40,102 nt of DNA from Peptoniphilus duerdenii ATCC BAA-1640 (lineage in GTDB: Bacteria; Bacillota; Clostridia; Tissierellales; Peptoniphilaceae). The notes beneath the pieces were generated by a model that was not told the DNA's origin, did not search any database, and worked only from the letters and a program-made list of their open reading frames with translations. Each line of letters begins with the position of its first letter. Positions within the stretch are counted from its first letter, which is position 1. The DNA is taken from assembly GCF_000146345.1 (NCBI RefSeq), contig NZ_GL397071.1, forward strand, positions 531,844 to 571,945. Reading direction: 5' to 3'. Shown one piece after another: positions 31,092-40,102 of this stretch. Position numbers and translations under genes: made by a program.

Positions 31092-31955
31092 ATGTTTAAT
31101 ATAGTAGATAAGATCAAAGAGTTTTTTTCGGAGATACTTATTGATATGATCAAGGAAAATTTAAGCGGAATGCTCCTTGATATAAATGACAAAGTATCAA
31201 CGATAGCAAATGAGGTAGGAAAGACTCCGAGTGGATGGAACTCGGAGGTTTTTCACTTCATAAAGTCTATTTCAGAAAATGTAATACTTCCCATAGCAGG
31301 TCTTATCATAACGGCTGTACTATGTATTGAATTAATTCAAATGGTAATGAACAAAAATAATATGCATGACACAGATACCTTTGATTTTTTTAAATATATG
31401 ATAAAAATGTGGATAGCAGTATGGCTTGTATCTCATGCTTTTGACTTTTCTATGGCAGTATTTGATGTGGCACAGAATTTAATAGGAAAGGCAGCAGGTG
31501 TGGCAAATGCTAGTGCAAAAGTTTCTCCAGGTGATATAGCTAATATGGTAGATAGCCTAAAAGGAGAGTCAATAGGAAAATTAATGACTATAGTACTAGA
31601 GACATCAATTGTAAAGATGATAATTCAAGGGATATCAATACTCATTACAGTTATTCTATACGGCAGGATGATAGAAATATATATTTATACTTCAGTTTGC
31701 GCCATACCTTTTGCCACAATGGGCAATAAAGAATGGGGAAGTATTGGAACAAACTATATAAGAGGGCTCTTCGCACTTGGCTTGCAAGGTTTATTCCTAC
31801 TTATATGCGTAGGAATTTATGCCGTACTTGTTAAGACTTTAAATATATCAGACATACACAAAAGTATTTTTGAATTACTAGGATACACCTTAATACTTGG
31901 TATAACTATGATGAAATCAGGAAGTATTGCAAAATCAATTTTAAATGCTCATTAA
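31092..31955 (+). CDS. VirB6-like polytopic membrane protein of the transfer channel
   Basis: A 287-residue protein with about six membrane segments after an amphipathic N-terminus (IVDKIKEFFSEILIDMIKEN). It shows the layout of the TrbL/VirB6-like proteins of CTn elements (for example the CD0411 type): IAGLIITAVLCIELIQMVM, KMWIAVWLVSHAFDFSMAVF, and two late long helices. It would form part of the inner-membrane channel with Maff2, PrgI and VirB4. The ATG comes two bases after the Maff2 stop with no clear ribosome binding site, so translation is probably coupled. A hairpin followed by GTTTTT lies inside the gene (31225-31253). Confidence 0.78.
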   Translation: MFNIVDKIKEFFSEILIDMIKENLSGMLLDINDKVSTIANEVGKTPSGWNSEVFHFIKSISENVILPIAGLIITAVLCIELIQMVMNKNNMHDTDTFDFFKYMIKMWIAVWLVSHAFDFSMAVFDVAQNLIGKAAGVANASAKVSPGDIANMVDSLKGESIGKLMTIVLETSIVKMIIQGISILITVILYGRMIEIYIYTSVCAIPFATMGNKEWGSIGTNYIRGLFALGLQGLFLLICVGIYAVLVKTLNISDIHKSIFELLGYTLILGITMMKSGSIAKSILNAH

Positions 31956-31972
31956 TAAAAAAGGAGAAGATG

Positions 31973-32230
31973 ATGAAAATTAGAAGAAAAAAGGACAAAA
32001 AAATCAATCTAAAAACACTTGGAACAATAGGACTCCCAATACTTTTAATAGGGGGATATATTACAAGAGAAATACAAAATAGAATGATTATAAGAAAAAT
32101 ATCGGAAGTTTTAGATAATAGAGAAGAAACGAATGAAAAAGTCTTAGAAATAGCAGTGAATATGGGAAAATCATTAGAAGATCTGAACAGAGAAGACATA
32201 TATGGCTTTTACTTAGAGGGTTTAGAATAA
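31973..32230 (+). CDS. Small ICE protein with one membrane segment, unknown function
   Basis: An 85-residue protein with a basic N-terminus (KIRRKKDKKINLKTLG), one hydrophobic segment (TIGLPILLIGGYITREI) and a charged helical tail. Two ATGs lie side by side (31970, 31973); the AAGGAG box is better spaced for 31973. Its stop overlaps the start of prgI by one base (TAATG), so it belongs to the channel operon, but I cannot name its family. Confidence 0.65.
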   Translation: MKIRRKKDKKINLKTLGTIGLPILLIGGYITREIQNRMIIRKISEVLDNREETNEKVLEIAVNMGKSLEDLNREDIYGFYLEGLE

Positions 32231-32568
32231 TGGCTTATGTAAATGTCCCAAAGGACTTAACGAAAGTAAAAACAAAGGTAGCTCTAAATCTAACAAAAAG
32301 ACAATTAATTGGATTTACAATTGCAGGTCTAATAGGCTTTCCAGTATATTTAATGGTAAAAAAAGTGCTGCCTAATGACCTATCTATGTTAATTATGATA
32401 GGTGTGTCTTTTCCTATAATATTTGCAACTCTTTATGAAAAGGACGGGATCTATTTTGAAAAATATTTAAAGTATATTATAGATAAGAAAAGACAGACAA
32501 GTATAAGGATATACAAGACAGAATGTATTTATGATATAAAGAAACAAAGAAAGGAAAGGAGTAAATGA
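32230..32568 (+). CDS. PrgI-family transfer protein (VirB3-like)
   Basis: A 112-residue protein with the PrgI start (AYVNVPKDLTKVKTKVALNL ... RQLIGFTIAGLIGFPVYLMV) and two membrane helices (about 28-45 and 52-70), followed by EKDGIYFEKYLKYIIDKKRQ. PrgI/VirB3-like proteins sit in the membrane beside the VirB4 ATPase. The gene overlaps its neighbours at both ends (TAATG before, ATGA after), so the order and stoichiometry are tied by translational coupling. Confidence 0.85.
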   Translation: MAYVNVPKDLTKVKTKVALNLTKRQLIGFTIAGLIGFPVYLMVKKVLPNDLSMLIMIGVSFPIIFATLYEKDGIYFEKYLKYIIDKKRQTSIRIYKTECIYDIKKQRKERSK

Positions 32569-35060
32569 ATCAAATACAGAAAAAACAACAGAAAAAATTA
32601 AATCAAGAAAAAAGAAATTTAAAAAAACAAAAAGAAGATTTAAAAAGCATTAGTATAAGTCAAAAAAAGATGAAAAAAGCAAATATTTCTAAAGAAAAAG
32701 GAAAGCCCAAAAAGAAGCTTTCCTTTTTTGGTGGGAAGAAGAAAAAGAGCGTTCAGGAAACAATCCCTTATTTAAGAATGTTGAGAAATGGGATTTGCCA
32801 AGTTGAGAAGAACAAATTTAATAAAATGATACGTTTTTTAGATATTAACTACCAGCTTTCAACAGAAGAAGATAAGGAAAGTATATTTAATGAATTTTCA
32901 AGTTTTTTAAACTATTTTGATCCAAGTGTTGATATAGAACTTTCATATATTAATCGCATAGGAAAAAATGAAGAAGTAGAAAAAAACATCAATGTTCCGG
33001 ATAGAAACGATTCATATAATGAAATACGAAAAGAGTACAGGGAAATGCTAAAAAATCAGAGTCAAAAAGGAAATAATGGACTTACTAAATATATGTATAT
33101 CACCTTTAGCTTACAAGCACAAGATTTAAAAGAGGCAACTACAAGACTTGAAAGAATGGAAATGGATATATTAAATAACTTTAAGCAGATGGGAGTAAAA
33201 GCTTATGTATTAAGTGGATATGAAAGGTTAAAGGTTATTCACGATATATTAAATCCGAATAAGAATTTTGTTTTTTCCTTTGAAGACCTAAAATATAGTG
33301 GACTATCTACTAAGGATTATATAGTACCAGCATCATTTAACTTTTCATCTCACAATCAATTTAAAATTGGAGAATACTTTGGAGAAGTAAACTTTCTGCA
33401 AATTCTAGCACCTGAATTATCAGATAGATTATTATCAGAATTTTTAGGGGTTGAAGAAAATATGATTGTAACATTTCATATAAATTCCATTGATCAAACA
33501 GAAGCTATAAAGATGATTAAAAGAAAAATAACGGACTTGGATAAAATGAAAATTGAAGAAAATAAGAAGGCTATAAGATCAGGATATGATATTGATATTC
33601 TTCCAAGCGATTTAATTACCTATGGTAATGATGCTAAGAAACTATTGGTAGAACTTCAAAATCATAATGAGAGAATGTTTGTCATAACTATTTTGTTTAC
33701 AAATATGGAAAAAAGTAGAAAGAAATTGAGTAATATAATCTTTCAACTAAATTCAATAGCAGGTAGGCATAATTGTGTATTGAAAAATCTTAACTATAGA
33801 CAGGAACAAGGACTAATTTCCTCCCTACCACTTGGGAAAAATGAAATCGAAATAAAAAGAGGACTTACAACTAGCTCTACAGCAGTCTTTATTCCTTTTA
33901 CAACAGAAGAGTTGTGCTTAGAAGGAGAGAGCTTATACTACGGATTAAATGCTTTAAGTCGTAACATCATTATGACAGATAGAAAGCTTTTAAAGAATCC
34001 AAACGGTTTAATACTTGGAACGCCTGGTAGTGGTAAATCTTTTTCGGCTAAAAGAGAAATTACCAATGCTTTTTTAATTACACAAGATGACATCATTATC
34101 TGTGATCCGGAAGGTGAGTATGGAAATTTAACTAAGGCACTAGGTGGAGAAGTTATAAAAATATCGCCAACAAGTAAGGATTATATAAACCCGTTGGATA
34201 TAAATGTAGACTATGCCGATGAAGACAATCCCTTATCTTTAAAGTCTGACTTTATTCTTTCACTGTTTGAACTTGTAGTAGGAAAGGAAGGATTAAGTGC
34301 AGAAGAAACTTCAGTAATTGATAGATGTCTTCCGATATTATATAAGGATTACTTCGACAATCCCATTCCTGAAAATATGCCAATTTTAGAAGATTTATAT
34401 AATTTACTTTTAAAACAAGAAGAAAAGGTAGGGAAAAAATTAGCGGTAGAAATGGAAATTTATGTCAAAGGTAGTCTTAATGTATTTAACCATAGGACTA
34501 ATGTAGATACAGGCAATAGAATTCTTTGTTATGACATTAAGGAATTAGGAAAGCAACTTAGAAAAATAGGTATGTTAATTGTTCAAGATCAAGTGTGGAA
34601 TAGAGTAACTATTAATAGAAATAAGAAGGAAACCAGATATTACTGTGACGAATTCCATTTGCTTTTAAGAGAAGAACAAACAGCCTCATATTCCATAGAA
34701 ATTTGGAAGAGATTTAGAAAATGGGGCGGGATTCCAACAGGATTAACACAAAATGTAAAGGACCTTTTAGCCAGTCCCGAAATAGAAAATATATTTGATA
34801 ATACAGATTTTATCTTAATGCTTAATCAAGCTAGTGGTGATAGGGAAATTTTAGCTAACAAGTTAAATATATCTCTTTATCAGTTATCCTACGTCACAAA
34901 TTCCAATGAGGGAGAGGGATTACTATTCTATGGAAACACAATAGTACCTTTTGTAGATAGATTTCCTAAAGATACAAAATTGTATAAGTTAATGACAACT
35001 AAACCAGAAGAATTAAAGGAAGGGATAGAAATTGATAGACAGAGAGAAGTTAAAAACTAA
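32565..35060 (+). CDS. VirB4-type conjugation ATPase
   Basis: An 831-residue protein. After a Lys-rich start (about 1-65) come the N-terminal VirB4 domain and a C-terminal motor with Walker [14 protein letters not shown] near residues 485-493, the [11 protein letters not shown] segment and Walker [11 protein letters not shown] with Asp 695/Glu 696. It powers assembly of the transfer channel and substrate export at the membrane. The start overlaps the prgI stop (ATGA), and the end overlaps the methyltransferase gene by 29 bases. Length and motif order are normal for TraE/VirB4 proteins of CTn elements. Confidence 0.92.
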   Translation: MNQIQKKQQKKLNQEKRNLKKQKEDLKSISISQKKMKKANISKEKGKPKKKLSFFGGKKKKSVQETIPYLRMLRNGICQVEKNKFNKMIRFLDINYQLSTEEDKESIFNEFSSFLNYFDPSVDIELSYINRIGKNEEVEKNINVPDRNDSYNEIRKEYREMLKNQSQKGNNGLTKYMYITFSLQAQDLKEATTRLERMEMDILNNFKQMGVKAYVLSGYERLKVIHDILNPNKNFVFSFEDLKYSGLSTKDYIVPASFNFSSHNQFKIGEYFGEVNFLQILAPELSDRLLSEFLGVEENMIVTFHINSIDQTEAIKMIKRKITDLDKMKIEENKKAIRSGYDIDILPSDLITYGNDAKKLLVELQNHNERMFVITILFTNMEKSRKKLSNIIFQLNSIAGRHNCVLKNLNYRQEQGLISSLPLGKNEIEIKRGLTTSSTAVFIPFTTEELCLEGESLYYGLNALSRNIIMTDRKLLKNPNGLILGTPGSGKSFSAKREITNAFLITQDDIIICDPEGEYGNLTKALGGEVIKISPTSKDYINPLDINVDYADEDNPLSLKSDFILSLFELVVGKEGLSAEETSVIDRCLPILYKDYFDNPIPENMPILEDLYNLLLKQEEKVGKKLAVEMEIYVKGSLNVFNHRTNVDTGNRILCYDIKELGKQLRKIGMLIVQDQVWNRVTINRNKKETRYYCDEFHLLLREEQTASYSIEIWKRFRKWGGIPTGLTQNVKDLLASPEIENIFDNTDFILMLNQASGDREILANKLNISLYQLSYVTNSNEGEGLLFYGNTIVPFVDRFPKDTKLYKLMTTKPEELKEGIEIDRQREVKN

Positions 35061-35997
35061 CTATATTATTAATTTAGATGCAATTTCTGCTCTAAAGGAA
35101 TTTCCAGATAAAACATTTGATTGCTGTATTACATCTCCTCCATATTATGGACTTAGAGATTATAAAGCAGAAGGACAAATTGGAAGAGAAGAAAGTCCGG
35201 AGGAATATTTAAATAAATTAATTGAAGTCTTTAGAGAAGTAAAAAGAGTATTAAAAAAAGAAGGAACACTTTGGGTAGTTATTGGAGATTCTTATGCAGG
35301 GACAAGAAGCAAAAAAGAATATAAAGATCCTAAAAACATAGAAGGAAGAAGTGGTCAAAAAGAGTCTATTACAGAAAAACTCAGTGGCTACAAGGCAAAA
35401 GACTTAATGGGGATACCTTGGCAACTAGCTTTAAAATTAAGAGAGGACGGTTGGTATTTGCGAAGTGATATTATTTGGCATAAGGAAAATGCCATGCCTG
35501 AGTCTTGTAGAGATAGACCATCAAGGTCTTATGAACATATCTTCCTACTATCAAAAGCAAGAAAGTATTTCTATAACTTTGACGCTATGAAAGAACCAAT
35601 AAAAGAAATAAGCAAGAAAAGATATATGAGGGCAAGAGGAAAAAATAATAAGTATTTACAAGAAGGTACAGGAGCTAAAAGACAGAGCATAAATGAAGCA
35701 AGAGAGTATGGAGAATATATAGGAGATAATGTCCCTAAGTTTAGAAACAATAGAGATATTTGGACTATTAACACCAGTGCATTTAAAGGAAAACACTATG
35801 CGGTATTTCCACCAAAACTGGTAGAACTTTGTATAAAAGCAGGATGTCCTAAAAAAGGCTTGATTCTTGATCCCTTTATGGGTTCAGGAACTGTTGGAAT
35901 GGTAGCTATTAGGATGGACAGAGAATATATTGGAATCGACATAAACAAAGATTACTGTCAAATAGCTAAAGAAAGGATTGAGAAAAATATTAAATAG
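35032..35997 (+). CDS. DNA methyltransferase, beta class (N4-cytosine or N6-adenine)
   Basis: A 321-residue enzyme with the catalytic motif [11 protein letters not shown] near residues 35-45 and the cofactor motif [16 protein letters not shown] near 280, in the order typical of beta-class enzymes. The SPPY form is found in both N4-cytosine and N6-adenine enzymes of this class, so the modified base is not certain. The start is a TTG at 35032, well spaced from AAGGAAGGG and lying inside the end of virB4; no ATG is better. No restriction endonuclease gene is near, so it probably protects the element from host restriction during transfer. Confidence 0.85.
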   Translation: MIDREKLKTNYIINLDAISALKEFPDKTFDCCITSPPYYGLRDYKAEGQIGREESPEEYLNKLIEVFREVKRVLKKEGTLWVVIGDSYAGTRSKKEYKDPKNIEGRSGQKESITEKLSGYKAKDLMGIPWQLALKLREDGWYLRSDIIWHKENAMPESCRDRPSRSYEHIFLLSKARKYFYNFDAMKEPIKEISKKRYMRARGKNNKYLQEGTGAKRQSINEAREYGEYIGDNVPKFRNNRDIWTINTSAFKGKHYAVFPPKLVELCIKAGCPKKGLILDPFMGSGTVGMVAIRMDREYIGIDINKDYCQIAKERIEKNIK

Positions 35998-36006
35998 GAG
36001 GTGTAT

Positions 36007-38973
36007 ATGAAAAAGAAAGGGAAAGTAAACCCAAGAGATGTACCAAAGACCAAGCTTATATCAGAAAAGAAAGAAGAAAGTAATGAAAAATTCAGTAATA
36101 TAGAGAGTCCATCAGATTTTTCAAAAAAAGAAATAAATAAAGTAAAAAGCAGGAACAACATAGACAATAATGTTGAAAACTCTAAATATTACTCAGATCA
36201 TTTGCAAGAAAATAGTCAGAATTTATTCAAAGAAAAAGAAAAGCCAAATAGAGAAAGAAGACAAAGAAAAATCCATGAGGAAAAATTTGCAGAAGCCTCC
36301 TATCATAATGAATATCAGCCGGAATATTCGCAACGGCAGCATAGAAAAATGGAAGAAAATGAGGAAAGTAGATATGGTGAATATCACGGGCAAGAAACAG
36401 AATACAGGCTAAGTAATTTTAAAGAAAATTTTAATGATGGACCAATTTCAACTAATTCTAATATAAAAAGTAGCATTTCTCCCCAAAAAAATTGCAAGGG
36501 GAATAGTAATTTAAAATGGAAGAAAAACGTTGAGAGTGAAAGTTTTAATGGAGTGCAAGAGAAAAAAATAAGGAGATTTAGAAAAGAAGAAGATAAGGAT
36601 TTTAATATAGAGGTAAGTTCAACATATGATCCCTTATCGCAGGACTCAGATAATGATGGTGTCATAGATCGCTATGACATGAACTTTAGTGATAGCAATG
36701 TATCATATAGGGACACAAGAGATGACTATAAGTATTTACCATCTTCTGATGTGCAAAGAAACAATTGGGATGATTTTTCTATTCTTGGTAAGAATAGGAA
36801 AGAAAGTTTTCAAAAAAACACATTAAAAAAACTTTACCAATCTCAAAGTCAGTTTAAGGACAAAGGAGAAAAAGCAGAATTAAAATCTTTAAATGGGAAG
36901 TTTAAAAGAAAAGACCTATCATATAAGGCAAATGAAGAAGATAAAAAAATAATTCAAGACCTGAATACTAATAAAAAACAAAATAGCAAATATTTCAAAG
37001 GCAAAGTTAGAAATTTAGAAGAAAAAGATATGCTAATGGGTAAGGTTTCTAGTGGGAAATTTAGACAGGATAGCCTATCTGAAGGATTCAAAAGTGAATC
37101 TGAAAAAAATAAAGACAAATATAATATAAATAAAAAGAATCAAGAAAAAATAGGCACGAAAAAAGAAGTCTTCAAACAGGAAAAAAGCGTAATAAAAAAT
37201 GAGAATCTTGAAGTAGATGAACTTGATTTAAATCATAGTGGAATTTCTAATAAAAACAAGGGAAAGAAAAGACAAATAAAAGACGCTTTTGATAATACTA
37301 TAAAGAAAAGCAACTTTGATCCAAAGAAAGAATACACCAGGACAAAAAAAGAAGTACAGGATTCTAAAAATGTATCTGAAAAAAATAAGGTAGATACAAA
37401 AAATAAAACTAAATTCCATTCTAAAAAAGATAACAAAAGTGAAAAAGATAAGTTTTATAAAAAGGAAGATAAAATATCAAAACTATATGAGAAAAAGAAT
37501 AAAAAAGAAAAAGAGTTAATTAAGTATAAGAAAAAGTCAAAAAAAGCGGGTTTAGAAAAACCTATTACTTTTGCGAGTGCTATGACGGCAAACTATCTAT
37601 ATAGTGGGAAAGATGATAATGCAGGTGTTAACGCTGCTTATAAGCTTAGTAGAACTACCGAAGTTGTAGGTAGAGAAATTAGCCATTTTAGAAGAAAAAA
37701 ACCTTTAAAAACTCAAAGAAAAATAAAATCTTTAGAAGGAAAAATTTATAAGAAAGAAAGTAAACTTCTATTTCAAAGAAATTTTGAAGAATTGAAGAAG
37801 ACTAAAGCTTATCAAAACTCTAATAAACTGAATCGATTTTTTATGAAAAAGAAGTTTCAGAGAGATTTTAGGAAGAAACACGGGGAAGGTTTAGTAAATA
37901 GAGTAAAGAAATCTTTCGCTAATATTGGAAAGAAAACATTGGAAGCTTTAAAAAACAAAGGATATAAGCAAATTTTAATTGCCCTTTGTATTTTAGGACT
38001 TTTTTTTATGCTATTTCAAGGAATTAGCAATGTTGGCAGTCTTACTTCAGGATTAACAAGTAATGTTATAGCTACAAGCTATCTATCAAAAGAAGAAGTT
38101 TTAATGGATATTAACAATGAATTTACAAGTTATGAATATGCCTTACAAGATGAAATAGATAGTATTAAAGAAAATTATCCAAATTATGATGAATATCATA
38201 TAAAAGGAGATTCTGTTGGTCATGACCTACACGAGCTTTTTAGCTATTTAACAGCAAGATATGGAGAGATTAAGTCAGCTGAAGAGATACAAAAGGAATT
38301 AAAAAAGCTATTTAATCAAATGTATGAGAAAAAATATACTTCAAAGTCTATTACAAAATATGACAGTGAAGGAAATCCATACACCTATAGAATTCTAACA
38401 TTAACTATAAAAAAGAAAAGTATTGATGAAATAGCAAGAGAAGAATTTGCAAACTATGAAACAAATATGGCTCATTATTTAGCATTACTTGATAGTCAGG
38501 GAAATATGAGTGGATATTTTGGATCAAGCTATGGGAACTTGGGAGAGATTATAGACAATCCAAACTTTGGAAATCCCGGTCTTGCTTTTGATTCTGAAAC
38601 TGCCAAAGCCTTATTTAATGAAGCAGAAAAACATATAGGTAAAAGATATGTGTTTGGAGCAAGTGGACCATCTAACTTTGACTGTTCAGGTTTTGTATGT
38701 TGGTCATTTACAAAGTCTGGTGTAAAGAGAATGCCAAGAACTACAGCTTGGCTTATTTATAAAAACTATTGTAATCCAATATCTCCAAGCGAGGCAAAAC
38801 CTGGGGATATTATTTTCTTTAAAGGCACATATAATTCCGGTACGCCAATTTCTCACGTAGGGATATATGCCGGAAATGGAATGATGCTCCATGCAGGAGA
38901 TCCTATCCAATATACCAGTATAAACTCAAGATATTGGAAAAATCACTTTTATTCCTTTGGTAGACCAAAATAA
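36007..38973 (+). CDS. CD1108-type NlpC/P60 cell-wall hydrolase of the conjugation machine
   Basis: A 988-residue protein. Residues 1-650 are a Lys/Glu/Ser/Asn-rich, low-complexity region, probably disordered with coiled coil near 480-520. Within it, residues 208-224 (DPLSQDSDNDGVIDRYD) form a thrombospondin type 3-like calcium motif. One membrane helix lies at about 655-675, and the NlpC/P60 domain at about 875-988 has Cys 893 (NFDCSGF) and His 950 (ISHVGIY), with a further His in MMLHAGDP. It cuts peptidoglycan so that the channel can cross the wall. The ATG at 36007 fits the TAGGAGG box; a GTG at 36001 lies within that box. Confidence 0.85.
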   Translation: MKKKGKVNPRDVPKTKLISEKKEESNEKFSNIESPSDFSKKEINKVKSRNNIDNNVENSKYYSDHLQENSQNLFKEKEKPNRERRQRKIHEEKFAEASYHNEYQPEYSQRQHRKMEENEESRYGEYHGQETEYRLSNFKENFNDGPISTNSNIKSSISPQKNCKGNSNLKWKKNVESESFNGVQEKKIRRFRKEEDKDFNIEVSSTYDPLSQDSDNDGVIDRYDMNFSDSNVSYRDTRDDYKYLPSSDVQRNNWDDFSILGKNRKESFQKNTLKKLYQSQSQFKDKGEKAELKSLNGKFKRKDLSYKANEEDKKIIQDLNTNKKQNSKYFKGKVRNLEEKDMLMGKVSSGKFRQDSLSEGFKSESEKNKDKYNINKKNQEKIGTKKEVFKQEKSVIKNENLEVDELDLNHSGISNKNKGKKRQIKDAFDNTIKKSNFDPKKEYTRTKKEVQDSKNVSEKNKVDTKNKTKFHSKKDNKSEKDKFYKKEDKISKLYEKKNKKEKELIKYKKKSKKAGLEKPITFASAMTANYLYSGKDDNAGVNAAYKLSRTTEVVGREISHFRRKKPLKTQRKIKSLEGKIYKKESKLLFQRNFEELKKTKAYQNSNKLNRFFMKKKFQRDFRKKHGEGLVNRVKKSFANIGKKTLEALKNKGYKQILIALCILGLFFMLFQGISNVGSLTSGLTSNVIATSYLSKEEVLMDINNEFTSYEYALQDEIDSIKENYPNYDEYHIKGDSVGHDLHELFSYLTARYGEIKSAEEIQKELKKLFNQMYEKKYTSKSITKYDSEGNPYTYRILTLTIKKKSIDEIAREEFANYETNMAHYLALLDSQGNMSGYFGSSYGNLGEIIDNPNFGNPGLAFDSETAKALFNEAEKHIGKRYVFGASGPSNFDCSGFVCWSFTKSGVKRMPRTTAWLIYKNYCNPISPSEAKPGDIIFFKGTYNSGTPISHVGIYAGNGMMLHAGDPIQYTSINSRYWKNHFYSFGRPK

Positions 38974-38993
38974 GGGGGAAGGAGTAAAAATCT

Positions 38994-39251
38994 ATGAATA
39001 AAAAATTAATCAGAAACATAGAAAAACAGAAGAATTTAAGAAAGAAAAAAGAAGAAATTGAAATAGAACTTCAGTTATTAGTAGAGGAACAAGAAGAAAT
39101 AGAAAATTTAGAGGTCATCAAGGAATTTCGAAGTCAAAAAATATCTCTTGATGAATTTTTATTTATTGTTAGAAAAAATAAGGAAGAAGAAAATAGAGAA
39201 AGACAAGAACTTAAAAGAAAAGATACAAATGAAAGTGAGGAAAATTTATGA
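38994..39251 (+). CDS. DUF4315-family coiled-coil protein
   Basis: An 85-residue, highly charged protein that is almost entirely one predicted coiled coil (KLIRNIEKQKNLRKKKEEIE ... LQLLVEEQEEIENLEVIKE), ending in a RxxELxxK-rich tail. Its size, composition and place directly after the NlpC/P60 gene match DUF4315 of Tn1549/CTn elements. Function unknown, presumably structural. Its stop overlaps the start of the next gene (ATGA). Confidence 0.8.
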   Translation: MNKKLIRNIEKQKNLRKKKEEIEIELQLLVEEQEEIENLEVIKEFRSQKISLDEFLFIVRKNKEEENRERQELKRKDTNESEENL

Positions 39252-40102
39252 AAAAAATAACAAGTGGAATTTTAGCTGTGATAATGCTACTTGTAAGTCT
39301 AGTGAATATAGTGGCTGTAAGTCCTGTATATGCAAGTACAGATTATAAGGTAGAGTGGACGGAAGATGATTTTATGTATTCCTCTGAGGGAAATATAATT
39401 GCCTTTAGTGATAAGGGCTTAGAAAAGAAAGAAAAGACAAATGTTCTAGTATTTCCTGAAGGAACAAAATCTATAAATGGAAATTATTCTTTAAGTCATT
39501 TAAACGATGAACTTAGATATAAAAGAGAATTTGGACGTGGCAAACATTGGGATAAAGTAATTATTCCTGATTCTGTTAAGCATTTAGGCTATGCTGCCTT
39601 TTACGATGCAAGTATAGACGAGGTAAAACTATCAAATAGGCTAACTTATCTTGGTGGTTTAGCATTTTTTAATTGTGGACTTAGAGAAGTGACTTTACCT
39701 GATACTTTGGTAAATATTGAACATAATGCTTTTGAAAGAAATAACCTTCAAGAAATAACTATACCGAAGTCTGTAAAGACAATTGAACAATACGCTTTTT
39801 CAAGAAATAAATTGCACACTATAAAAGTTTTAGGCAATCCAAACATTAACAGTAAAGGAGTATTCCATAATCAAGATGTTGAATATAGACCAAAACAAAA
39901 TCCATTTTACGAAAATCATTTTGGTTTCAACGGAAATCAAGGATTCAAATCTATTCCTAATGGATTAAGGTTTGAAAATGGAGAGTTTGTCTTTGATAAG
40001 AACGTAGATAGTGTAGAACTTGAATTTGATTATAACAATGATATGTATCAAGGAAAGATGACTATTTACAATCCAAATAAATATTCCATTGATACTCAAA
40101 CT
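39248..40102 (+). CDS. Secreted leucine-rich-repeat (BspA-like LRR_5) protein, 3' partial
   Basis: The frame is open from ATG 39248 to the edge of the window. Residues 1-31 are a signal peptide (basic start, hydrophobic core, ending SPVYAS). From about residue 60 there are BspA-type repeats, for example VIIPDSVKHLGYAAFYDAS, VKLSNRLTYLGGLAFFNCG, VTLPDTLVNIEHNAFERNN and ITIPKSVKTIEQYAFSRNK, about 23 residues each. Such proteins act at the cell surface, often in adhesion. Related elements usually have a DUF4366 protein here. The anchor, if any, lies beyond the window. GTGAGG before the ATG serves as ribosome binding site. Confidence 0.82.
   Translation, partial: MKKITSGILAVIMLLVSLVNIVAVSPVYASTDYKVEWTEDDFMYSSEGNIIAFSDKGLEKKEKTNVLVFPEGTKSINGNYSLSHLNDELRYKREFGRGKHWDKVIIPDSVKHLGYAAFYDASIDEVKLSNRLTYLGGLAFFNCGLREVTLPDTLVNIEHNAFERNNLQEITIPKSVKTIEQYAFSRNKLHTIKVLGNPNINSKGVFHNQDVEYRPKQNPFYENHFGFNGNQGFKSIPNGLRFENGEFVFDKNVDSVELEFDYNNDMYQGKMTIYNPNKYSIDTQT

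Noticed and set aside
37228-37436. Two minus-strand frames inside the hydrolase gene
   Set aside because: They are antisense to the Lys-rich low-complexity part, have no start signals and no recognisable motifs.

Overview
The window is A+T-rich, low-GC Gram-positive (Firmicutes-type) accessory DNA: strong Shine-Dalgarno boxes, AGA/ATA-rich codon use, TTGACA/TATAAT promoters, and gene families typical of anaerobic Bacillota. It is a patchwork. No rRNA or tRNA gene and no housekeeping block is visible, so the species cannot be fixed; a gut or oral anaerobe of the Clostridia/Tissierellia kind is a reasonable guess.

Bases 1-2100 hold the tail of an unrecognised gene, a stretch of repeats with no gene, a small membrane protein and a ketopantoate-reductase-like dehydrogenase. 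Bases 2100-24300 form an accessory region built around three related transporter clusters, each headed by a TetR-family regulator and each carrying a pair of exporter-fold ABC half-transporters. Cluster 1 (4.5-8.9 kb) is tetR-ABC-ABC. Cluster 2 (11.3-18.2 kb) also has an energy-coupling-factor (ECF) transporter, in which both ATPases and the T membrane subunit are fused in one protein and an MptD-like S subunit follows. Cluster 3 (19.9-24.2 kb) is tetR-ABC-ABC plus an ECF ATPase cut off inside its Walker A motif. Between the clusters lies debris: an IS3-family element inside an IS30 relic, two more IS30 relics, a sigma-like ICE gene abutting a RumA-type methyltransferase tail, a frameshifted XRE membrane regulator, and a mobC fragment with an oriT-like hairpin. 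The best reading is a repeatedly invaded spot that collected paralogous small-molecule, metal-chelate or haem transport systems. Similarity of the ABC pairs to YbtPQ/IrtAB-type transporters makes import of a siderophore-like compound one option; TetR control makes efflux or detoxification another.

Clusters 1 and 2 share an operator-like palindrome (GTTAG-N6-CTAAC) over the promoter of each tetR gene, and again before the cluster 1 ABC genes. Cluster 3 has its own motif (TGAATTNAGATT) before both tetR and the ABC pair. Each regulator therefore probably controls itself and its transporter.

From about 24.2 kb to the end is the front part of an integrative conjugative element of the Tn1549/CTn type, all on the + strand: CD1845-like membrane protein, replication initiator A, DnaC-like ATPase, PcfB/DUF3801, VirD4-type coupling protein, SSB, Maff2, VirB6-like protein, PrgI, VirB4 ATPase, DNA methyltransferase, NlpC/P60 cell-wall hydrolase, DUF4315 and a secreted leucine-rich-repeat protein that runs off the end. 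An Abi_2 (AbiD/AbiF-type) abortive-infection gene, with its own strong promoter, a structured leader and a terminator, is inserted between virD4 and ssb. Terminator-like hairpins stand just before repA, virD4 and the ssb operon, which suggests attenuation or antitermination control. Relaxase and integrase are not in the window.
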